64,000 nt of DNA from Paenibacillus lautus NBRC 15380 (GTDB lineage: Bacteria > Bacillota > Bacilli > Paenibacillales > Paenibacillaceae): positions 47,050-111,049 of the forward strand of contig NZ_BIMF01000022.1 in assembly GCF_004000945.1 (NCBI RefSeq). The letters are read 5' to 3'. Within the stretch, counting starts at the first letter, position 1. Each line of letters starts with the position of its first letter. The notes beneath the pieces were generated by a model. That model was not told the origin of the DNA. It was given only the letters and a program-made list of their open reading frames with translations, and ran no database searches. Positions 36,701 through 43,701 of the stretch are shown in pieces. The translations under genes and the position numbers were made by a program.

Positions 36701-36753
36701 TTGCCCCCAGATTTTTTATTGAAATGGTTGCAGTGGTTAAAATCCGGGGGCAA
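36701..36753 (-). promoter_or_regulatory. 15-bp stem-loop between argB and argD
   Basis: Arms 36701-36715 and 36739-36753 pair over 15 positions. The only mismatch on the plus strand (A-C) becomes a G-U pair in the minus-strand transcript, which suggests the structure forms in the arg mRNA. There is no T-run after it, so it may be a processing or stability element. Confidence 0.5.
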
Positions 36754-36831
36754 AGGCGACCGCGCTGCTTCTCCAGAACAATTCCACCTTCTCCGTTGAA
36801 GCCGTTATATTGTACAATCTCGAATCTAAAT

Positions 36832-37668
36832 CTACATCCGCACGATGCGCGTGCCCAGCACTTCTCCGCCAAGCACTCGGCTCAGTACATTTGGTTCGCT
36901 TCCGTCCACGATGACAACCTCGCTCACTTTGCCGTGAATGCAGCTGATGGCCGCTCGGACCTTCGGTATCATGCCGCCGTAGATTTCACCTGTTCCGATC
37001 ATGTCCTCGATCTCCTGCACCGTCACGGTTGGAAGCACCCGCTTCTCGCCGCCCGATCCCTTCATGATCCCGGGCACGTCGGTGACAACGATCATCCGGT
37101 GTACCCCCAGATGGGAAGCCACGGCACCAGCTGCCGTATCGGCATTGATGTTGTAGCGCTGACCGGACGGATCCACCCCGATCGGTGCTACCACAGGCAT
37201 GTAGCCCATTTCCAGCACACCGCTCAGAATCGACGACTTCACAAACGTCACATCGCCGACCCAGCCAACCTCCGCATGGTTCGTCACCGGTTTGGCCTCG
37301 ATCAGTCCGCCGTCCGAGCCGGACAAGCCGATAGCAGAGCCGCCTACGCTTTGAATCCGCCGTACAATCTGTTTATTAATGGTGCCCGCAAGTACCATCT
37401 CCACGACGTCCAGCACATCCTCCGTTGTCTTACGCAGCCCGTTTACAAATTCGGTCTCGATGCCGAGTTTCTCCAGATTGCCGGAGATCGCGGGTCCGCC
37501 GCCATGCACGATAACGGGGTTAACTCCCTTTTGCTGCAGATCCTTCAAATCCTCGAAGAAGCTGTCAGGAAGCGCAGCGAGCGTGCTGCCGCCGCACTTC
37601 ATCACGAACGTATCCGCACCTGATGTTTTAACCGGCAGCGTATCCTTTTGATCGATCGTGCTCTTCAT
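36832..37668 (-). CDS. argB: acetylglutamate kinase
   Basis: Amino-acid kinase (278 residues) that phosphorylates N-acetylglutamate. The phosphate-binding MKCGGSTL and the VIVHGGGPAI motif are present, and the nucleotide region DVPGIM is typical. GAGGAG precedes the ATG. In many bacteria this step is inhibited by arginine; the N-terminal extension of about 22 residues before the kinase core resembles arginine-sensitive forms, but this is only suggestive. Confidence 0.96.
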   Translation of the reverse strand: MKSTIDQKDTLPVKTSGADTFVMKCGGSTLAALPDSFFEDLKDLQQKGVNPVIVHGGGPAISGNLEKLGIETEFVNGLRKTTEDVLDVVEMVLAGTINKQIVRRIQSVGGSAIGLSGSDGGLIEAKPVTNHAEVGWVGDVTFVKSSILSGVLEMGYMPVVAPIGVDPSGQRYNINADTAAGAVASHLGVHRMIVVTDVPGIMKGSGGEKRVLPTVTVQEIEDMIGTGEIYGGMIPKVRAAISCIHGKVSEVVIVDGSEPNVLSRVLGGEVLGTRIVRM

Positions 37669-37699
37669 ATCCGTCTCCTCCGTCCTACTGAATATTTAT

Positions 37700-38926
37700 C
37701 TACGTACGATAAGCCGCATTAATGCGGACATAGTCATAGGTTAAATCACAGCCCCAGGCCGTAGCCGACCCATTACCGGTATGCAGCTTCACGTCAATGT
37801 CCACGGTGTCGCCCTGGAGGTAAGCCAGAGCCGCATCCTCGTCAAACGCAACCGGCCTGGACTGCTCCAGCACCGAAATCGGACCGATAGCAATATCGAC
37901 CGTCTCCGGATTGACCGGACGGCCCGCACGGCCGACAGCCGCAATAATGCGTCCCCAGTTGGCATCTGCGCCGAATACGGCGGATTTCACCAGGCTGGAG
38001 CCAATGATTGTCTTGGCGATCGCTTGCGCGTCATCGTCGCTTTCGGCACCGTCTACGCGAACCTCAATCAGGCGGGAAGCTCCCTCTCCGTCCCGAGCGA
38101 TAGCCTTCGCCAGCTGCTGGCATACATAATGGAAGCCGGCTGCGAATGCATCCCAATCCGGATGCTCCGGCGATAGCGTGTCGTGTCCCGCCAGGCCGCT
38201 GGCCATTGCAACCAGCATATCATTGGTGCTTGTATCGCCATCCACCGTAATCATATTAAAGGTCAGGTTGGTCGTTTGGCGCAGCAGCAGCTGCAGCGCT
38301 TCCTGACCAATGACCGCATCCGTTGTCATGAATCCGAGCATGGTCGCCATGTTCGGATGAATCATTCCCGACCCCTTCGCCGTGCCGGCGATGGTCACCT
38401 TCGTACCGTTAACTTGTACGGTGACGCAGGCTTCTTTTTTCACGAGATCGGTTGTCAAAATCGCTTGGCTGAAGCTTTCAGCCCCTTCGCTTTCGCCGCT
38501 GAGCCTTGCAGGCAGGCCGGCGATACCTGAGGATACACGGTCCATCTTCAGCAGTTCCCCGATGACTCCGGTTGAGGCGACGGCCACCTCGTTCTCTTCC
38601 AGACCGAATTGCGCAGCCGTATTGGCACGCATCGTGTAAGCATCCTCCTCACCCTGCTTACCCGTACAAGCGTTAGCATTGCCGCTGTTGACGACGATCG
38701 CGCGAAGCTTGCCGTCCTGCAGGCTTTCACGCGTCACCTTCAGCGGTGCCGCTTGGAACAGGTTCGTCGTATATACAGCAGCCGCCACGGCAGGCACATC
38801 ACATACAATGACGCCCAGATCGTTACGGTCGGTTTTCTTAAGTCCACAGTGAAGTCCGGCAGCCTTGAAGCCTTGCGGCGTTACGATGCTGCCCCCATCA
38901 ATAATCGCAAACATATTCTCTCCCAT
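37700..38926 (-). CDS. argJ: glutamate N-acetyltransferase / amino-acid N-acetyltransferase
   Basis: ArgJ (408 residues) recycles the acetyl group from N-acetylornithine to glutamate and may also use acetyl-CoA. The precursor cuts itself at the Ala-Thr bond in NMATMLGFM, leaving the Thr nucleophile at the start of the beta chain. An alternative ATG four codons in (38914) has GGGAG upstream and cannot be excluded. Its presence shows that the operon uses the cyclic acetyl pathway. Confidence 0.96.
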   Translation of the reverse strand: MGENMFAIIDGGSIVTPQGFKAAGLHCGLKKTDRNDLGVIVCDVPAVAAAVYTTNLFQAAPLKVTRESLQDGKLRAIVVNSGNANACTGKQGEEDAYTMRANTAAQFGLEENEVAVASTGVIGELLKMDRVSSGIAGLPARLSGESEGAESFSQAILTTDLVKKEACVTVQVNGTKVTIAGTAKGSGMIHPNMATMLGFMTTDAVIGQEALQLLLRQTTNLTFNMITVDGDTSTNDMLVAMASGLAGHDTLSPEHPDWDAFAAGFHYVCQQLAKAIARDGEGASRLIEVRVDGAESDDDAQAIAKTIIGSSLVKSAVFGADANWGRIIAAVGRAGRPVNPETVDIAIGPISVLEQSRPVAFDEDAALAYLQGDTVDIDVKLHTGNGSATAWGCDLTYDYVRINAAYRT

Positions 38927-38944
38927 GTCTGTATCCCCAGACGC

Positions 38945-40006
38945 TTACGGATAAATCGGCGCAAACGTAAGTCCGAGGCTCTCCTCCCATCCCATCATCA
39001 AATTCAGGTTCTGAATCGCCTGACCGGCTGCACCCTTCACCACATTATCAATGACCGATATAATGGTCACTCTGTTCGTACGCGCATCCACCGCAAATCC
39101 GATATCGCAGTAGTTGGACCCGCTGACTTCTTTTGTCGCAGGCCACACGCCCAAGTCGCGGATTCTCACAAACCGGCGGTCCTTGAAATACTGGCGATAC
39201 AGTTCGATGAAATCCTCTTCCGTGTAAGGACCATTCAGCGTGGCATACATGGTGCTCATGATTCCCCGCGTCATCGGGACCAAATGGGTCGTAAAGGTAA
39301 CCGTGATCGGTTCGCCCGCGACCTGCGTCAATACCTGCTCAACCTCGGGAATATGCTGGTGTTTATTCACCTTATAGGCTTTGAAGTTCTCGTTGATCTC
39401 GGCATAATGCGTCGTCAGGCTCGTTCCCCGTCCTGCACCGGACACGCCGGATTTGGCATCGATAATAAGGGAAGAGGCATCAATCCATCCAGCGCTGATT
39501 GCCGGAATCAGCCCGAGCAGCGTTGCTGTCGGATAACAGCCCGGATTGGAGATGAAATCTACATCACGGACCTCTTCGCCAAACACTTCGCATAGACCGT
39601 ATACGGCCTTTTCCAACAGTTCCGCACTCGGAGCCGTATGTTTATACCACTGTTCATAAACAGCCCCGTCCTTTAAACGAAAATCCCCCGAAAGATCTAT
39701 GACCTTCAGGCCTGCATCCAGCAGCTCCGGCACCAGCTTGGCACTGACGCCCGAAGGCGTAGCCGCGAACACCAGGTCTGCCACCTCAGCGATTTCCGCT
39801 GGGTTAACGCCATCCAGGTTACGTGTGATGATATTCGTCAAATGCGGAAAACCGTCCGATATCGGTACGCCTGCAGTCGATGAAGAGATTACCGAAGTAA
39901 TCTCAACGCGCGGGTGTGCTTGCAGCAAGCGGATCAGTTCCACGCCACCGTAGCCGGTAGATCCAACAATAGCAACTCTTACTGTGTTTGAGTTTGTGTC
40001 CGTCAT
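38945..40006 (-). CDS. argC: N-acetyl-gamma-glutamyl-phosphate reductase
   Basis: NADPH-dependent reductase (353 residues) and first gene of the argCJBDFGH operon. The nucleotide-binding GSTGYGG and the catalytic-cysteine motif NPGCYPTAT are present. The ATG at 40006 is preferred over an upstream in-frame start (40063) because MTDTNSNTVRVAIVG fits the family and GAGGAT precedes it. About 300 nt of leader separate it from the likely transcription start. Confidence 0.96.
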   Translation of the reverse strand: MTDTNSNTVRVAIVGSTGYGGVELIRLLQAHPRVEITSVISSSTAGVPISDGFPHLTNIITRNLDGVNPAEIAEVADLVFAATPSGVSAKLVPELLDAGLKVIDLSGDFRLKDGAVYEQWYKHTAPSAELLEKAVYGLCEVFGEEVRDVDFISNPGCYPTATLLGLIPAISAGWIDASSLIIDAKSGVSGAGRGTSLTTHYAEINENFKAYKVNKHQHIPEVEQVLTQVAGEPITVTFTTHLVPMTRGIMSTMYATLNGPYTEEDFIELYRQYFKDRRFVRIRDLGVWPATKEVSGSNYCDIGFAVDARTNRVTIISVIDNVVKGAAGQAIQNLNLMMGWEESLGLTFAPIYP

Positions 40007-40307
40007 ATCCTCATCCCTCTCCCCAAGGAACAGTTGAAGGACCTTATGCAAGGTCCCATTCATCCATCCTTCATCTCTACGCCATGCTCATCCGTATAAC
40101 TTCTTCCGAGCGATCACGCTGCCGCTGATGCTATCCTCATCATATGATGGGTTATCAAAAACCACGCGTGTCTACTGGTGCTTCTTGATATCATTTTTGC
40201 TTCAAGAAGCAGTCAAGCTGGTGGTGATCTTCTTTGGAGTTTTTTGTCTCCTGCGTTAGCACACTCTTTATTCATAGGTATTCATTGACTTTATCCGTCT
40301 CATAAAT
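40007..40307 (-). promoter_or_regulatory. long structured leader of the arg operon
   Basis: This 300-nt leader holds no gene. Two perfect hairpins are visible: GCTTCTTGA/TCAAGAAGC (about 40179-40210) and GGACCTT-GCAT-AAGGTCC (about 40038-40055). TGAATA half-sites of the ArgR/AhrC type (TGAATACCTATGAATA, about 40270-40288) lie just after the start point. No T-box motif was found. Confidence 0.45.
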
Positions 40308-40314
40308 ATGTATT

Positions 40315-40343
40315 ATTATACGACCGTATTCATATAAATACAA
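40315..40343 (-). promoter_or_regulatory. promoter of argCJBDFGH
   Basis: Minus strand TTGTAT (40343-40338), 17-nt spacer containing ATGAATAC, perfect -10 TATAAT (40320-40315). Confidence 0.6.
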
Positions 40344-40397
40344 TGGATTATTCAAATTTGGTCCTAAATGCATGTAAATTCCATGTTCATCCAATGG

Positions 40398-40967
40398 CTA
40401 AGGAGCGGATTTAAATTCTTCTTTTAGAATGGAATATAGTTTGAGGTCCCAATGCTGACCTTTGATCTTGATCCCCTTCCTCAATGTTCCCTCATAAGAC
40501 ATACCGATCTTCTCCATGACACGCTGAGAGCCGATGTTCCCTTCTATGCAGCGAGCTTGGATGCGCACAAGATCCATTTCGCCAAATCCGAGTTTCAGTA
40601 AAGCGGAGGCCGCTTCCGTCATGAGCCCTTGTCCCCAACAATCCCGCGCGAGTACATAACCGATCTCGGCACTCTGCTGTTCGGGCTTCCACCATACAAA
40701 ATCCACCGTCCCGACCAGACGCCCGCTCTCCTTCAGCTCGATCCCCCAAGGGGCAATATCATGCTTGGCATACTGAACCAGTATAAACTGGATGAATTTT
40801 TTACTGTCCTGAATCGAGCGATGGGTTTCCCATGTTACGTACTTGGCAACCTCATCATCAGAGGCATAGGCATACATTTGTTCCGCATCCTGCATCGATA
40901 TTCTGCGAAGCCGCAGGCGCTCGGTTTCCAATACCGGCAAATTAGCAAAGATCTGTTCGATTTCCAC
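40398..40967 (-). CDS. GNAT acetyltransferase, RimJ/RimL-like
   Basis: Acetyltransferase of 189 residues with the GNAT fold: LETERLRLRRI at the N terminus, an acetyl-CoA loop around ARDCWGQGLMTEA, and the NIGSQRVMEKIGM motif. Family members acetylate N termini of ribosomal or other proteins, or small molecules; the substrate is unknown. A GTG start at 40967 with GGGGG just upstream is preferred over TTG at 40988. It lies upstream of the arg promoter and is probably a separate unit. Confidence 0.85.
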   Translation of the reverse strand: MEIEQIFANLPVLETERLRLRRISMQDAEQMYAYASDDEVAKYVTWETHRSIQDSKKFIQFILVQYAKHDIAPWGIELKESGRLVGTVDFVWWKPEQQSAEIGYVLARDCWGQGLMTEAASALLKLGFGEMDLVRIQARCIEGNIGSQRVMEKIGMSYEGTLRKGIKIKGQHWDLKLYSILKEEFKSAP

Positions 40968-41087
40968 AATCCCCCACCCCCTGAACAATATTAGATACCA
41001 TTATATGCTCTTTACTAGAAAAATAAAGGAAAATTCAAGGTCATCGATCAGACCCACCGAAAAGCCGATCCAATTAGGAAAAATGAC

Positions 41088-41189
41088 GATCGACGCACTT
41101 CACCGATGGCTGACCGCGTTTAGAGAAAGTTTTGCTTGCGATTATCGAATGGTTAGCTTCGCTGAAACCTTATCGATTCTATAAATCCA
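41088..41189 (+). repeat. about 102-bp dispersed repeat, copy B
   Basis: Aligns along its whole length with the minus strand of 43657-43555. Shared blocks in order are ATCGACGC, GCGTTTAGAG, TTTT-x-CTTGCGAT, ATCGAAT, TTCGCT and ATCGAT. By eye roughly three quarters of positions agree. Confidence 0.6.
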
Positions 41190-41190
41190 C

Positions 41191-41222
41191 AAAAAAAAGA
41201 GACGGTGATATATCACCGTCTC
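41191..41222 (-). terminator. Rho-independent terminator of the yitT-family gene
   Basis: Perfect self-complementary stem GAGACGGTGATA/TATCACCGTCTC followed on the minus strand by eight T. Confidence 0.85.
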
Positions 41223-41261
41223 ATCAAGTGTCGAGAACCTCTCGACACCGCTTCTATTGGG

Positions 41262-42167
41262 TTATGCCTTGATATTGCGAAAGCCTTCACCCAATACCTC
41301 ATGGGCATTGCTAATGATGACAAACGCATTCGGGTCCACCGATTGTACCACCGTTTTTAGACGGGGAATTTCACTCTGTCCGACGACAACCATCAGCACC
41401 GTCCGGTGTTCACCCGTATAGCCTCCCTCTGCGGTCAGCTTGGTTAGTCCACGATCGAGATCCTCGAGAATCGCCTTGGTGATCGGCTCCGTATGATCGG
41501 ATATAATGTAAGCTACCTTCGTGAAGCTAAAGCCCAGCTCAATCGCATCAATCACTTTGCCTGTCACGTACAATCCAATGAGTGCGTACAACGCCTGCTC
41601 CAGCGACAGCACAAGGGCTGCCGAAGAGATCACAATCGCATCCAAGAGCACGACACAGAGGGAGAAGCTGAGGCCGCTGTATTTTTGCAGGAGCTGGGCC
41701 ACGATGGTCAATCCACCGGTTGACCCCCTCCCGCGATAGACCAGCCCCATCCCGATACCAACGCCGATCCCGCCATAGATGGAAGCCAGAAGCGGGTTAG
41801 AGGTTGGAATCGGCCAGTCCTTGGTCAAAAAGACGAACAGCGGCAAAATCACGCTTCCCAGCAGGGAACGGATGCCATAATCGCGTCCAAGCAGCCAAAA
41901 GCCAAGCACAAACAAGGGGATATTCAGCGCCCACTGCGTAAAGGCCGGTTCAATCCCGAGCCACGCTTGCGCAAGAACAGACAATCCGGACACGCCGCCT
42001 GAGGCGATGTGGTTGGGCAAGAAAAACAAATTAAATGACAGCGCCATAATAAAGGAGCCGATGATAATAAAAACGGCGTCCACCGTCTGACGAAGGGGAC
42101 CGTTAATCGGAATCAGAGGTTCTCTTTTTCTTTTGTTAATCGATGGATTACCAGCGGATTGCGCCAT
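41262..42167 (-). CDS. YitT family membrane protein (YvjA-like)
   Basis: Membrane protein of 301 residues with five or six helices (about 30-220) and a C-terminal soluble DUF2179 domain (about 220-295; GLTKLTAEGGYTGEHRTVL). The family is common in Firmicutes and its function is unknown; the soluble part resembles small regulatory ferredoxin-like domains. B. subtilis carries the YitT-family yvjA at the same place beside prfB. It starts 26 nt after the prfB stop and is probably co-transcribed. Confidence 0.88.
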   Translation of the reverse strand: MAQSAGNPSINKRKREPLIPINGPLRQTVDAVFIIIGSFIMALSFNLFFLPNHIASGGVSGLSVLAQAWLGIEPAFTQWALNIPLFVLGFWLLGRDYGIRSLLGSVILPLFVFLTKDWPIPTSNPLLASIYGGIGVGIGMGLVYRGRGSTGGLTIVAQLLQKYSGLSFSLCVVLLDAIVISSAALVLSLEQALYALIGLYVTGKVIDAIELGFSFTKVAYIISDHTEPITKAILEDLDRGLTKLTAEGGYTGEHRTVLMVVVGQSEIPRLKTVVQSVDPNAFVIISNAHEVLGEGFRNIKA

Positions 42168-42193
42168 AGTGCTTCAAATCTCTCCTCAACGTC

Positions 42194-43307
42194 CTACTCG
42201 ACTTCCTGCTTGATCTGACTGCGCAAATATCCATCGATAAAAGCATCCAGATCCCCGTCCATGACGGCTCCTATATTACCGGTCTCCACCTGTGTACGAT
42301 GGTCTTTAACCATGCTGTACGGATGGAATACATACGAACGGATCTGGCTGCCCCATGCGATGTCGGATTGCTCGCCGCGGATTTCCGCCAATTCCTTCTG
42401 CTGCTCTTCAATCTTGCGCTCATAGAGCTTGGAACGAAGCATGGTCATTGCACGCTCACGGTTCTTGATCTGGGACCGTTCATTCTGACAGGTTACGACC
42501 ACACCCGTTGGCAAGTGAGTGATCCGTACGGCTGAGTCCGTCGTATTGATATGCTGACCACCGGCACCGCTCGCACGGTACGTATCAATCTTCAGGTCCT
42601 CGGTGCGGATGTCCAGTTCAATCTCATCGTTAATCTCAGGAACGACGTCACAGGACACAAACGAGGTATGGCGACGGCCCGAAGAATCGAACGGAGAGAT
42701 CCGAACCAGGCGATGCACCCCTTTTTCAGCCTTCAAATACCCATATGCATTGTAGCCCTTAATGAGCAGCGTTACGCTCTTGATTCCCGCTTCATCCCCA
42801 GGCAAATAATCCAGCGTCTCCACCTTAAAGCCGCGTTTCTCCGCCCAGCGCGTGTACATGCGATGCAGCATTTGGCCCCAGTCCTGCGACTCGGTACCTC
42901 CCGCGCCCGGATGCAGCTCAAGGATGGCATTCATTTTATCGTAAGGCTGGTTCAACAGCAGTTGGAGTTCAAACTCTTCCACACGCCCAACCAGATCCTT
43001 GATTGTCTCTCCGATTTCTCCTGCAAGGGAGTCATCGCCTTCTTCATCCGCCAGCTCGATCATCACGACGGCATCATCGTAGTCCACCTGCAGCTTCTGA
43101 TATTGATCCACGGATGACTTCACGGCATTCATCTCGGTAATAAGCGCCTGAGCTTTCTCATTGTCGTCCCAGAAATCCGGGGCTGCCATCTTCTCCTCAA
43201 AGTTCTCAATCATCTCCTGCTTGAGATCTAAGTCAAAGAGACCCCCTAAGATTGGTTAGTTTCTTGCTGATTTCACGCAGGTCCTGCTTCACACTTGGAT
43301 CGATCAT
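42194..43307 (-). CDS. prfB: peptide chain release factor 2 (programmed +1 frameshift)
   Basis: RF2 frees finished proteins at UGA and UAA. The gene has two parts: codons 1-24 from ATG at 43307 (MIDPSVKQDLREISKKLTNL, then RGSL), ending at an in-frame TGA (43235-43233), and a main frame read from GAC at 43234 to the stop at 42194. The junction AGGGGG-TCT-CTT-TGA-C is the classical RF2 shift site, with its internal Shine-Dalgarno at 43247-43242. The full product is 370 residues. SPF (stop-codon recognition) and GGQ (GAGGQHINTTD) motifs are intact. Confidence 0.97.
43233..43247 (-). promoter_or_regulatory. prfB recoding site
   Basis: Minus strand AGGGGG, three bases, CTT TGA C. Low RF2 makes the ribosome slip +1 at CTT and so make more RF2. 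Confidence 0.95.
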
Positions 43308-43435
43308 GAGTCCTCGTCCTTTCTTATCTACACGTAATAATTTCAGTATACCCTCTCCAGCATGGAAAACGTTCCATTTTAAGAGAAAATCCACGTCACA
43401 TCGCTTCACAACATGTTTCGCTGTTTATTCAGATA

Positions 43436-43519
43436 AACTCCCTTAAGCGCAGCAGTGATTTCGGATCACGGTGGAATAGACCACAATCACCCGGTTCATC
43501 TGCCGCTCTTAAGGGAGTT
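43436..43519. repeat. 84-bp palindromic element
   Basis: Ends are a 12-bp perfect inverted repeat AACTCCCTTAAG/CTTAAGGGAGTT extending to 18 matches in 20. An inner GTGATT/AATCAC pair adds to the fold. Size and terminal repeats suit a MITE- or REP-like element or a structured RNA. No target duplication was seen. Confidence 0.5.
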
Positions 43520-43554
43520 GGAAAGTTTGCGCCCATATTCTGGACGGGCTTATA

Positions 43555-43657
43555 GGGATTATCGAATTCATCGATTTTAGCGAAACTGAACAAATTCGAT
43601 CATCGCAAGAAAAATATCCTCTAAACGCCGTCCGACTTCTGTAAAAGCGCGTCGATG
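43555..43657 (-). repeat. about 103-bp dispersed repeat, copy A
   Basis: Inverted-orientation partner of 41088-41189; see that entry for the shared blocks. Confidence 0.6.
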
Positions 43658-43701
43658 GATGCTTTTCTTATATTATATTCATCGCCAATGGGCCGAATCG
43701 C

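Larger units (their letters stand above)
43308..43701. other. secA-prfB intergenic region filled with repeats
   Basis: No gene. The 394 bases contain an 84-bp palindromic element (43436-43519) and copy A of a dispersed repeat (43555-43657). Together they take up about half of the gap. Confidence 0.5.

Noticed and set aside
40038..40055. GGACC hairpin before argC as a T-box
   Set aside because: The diagnostic T-box sequence AGGGTGGNACCGCG and an adjacent terminator are absent.
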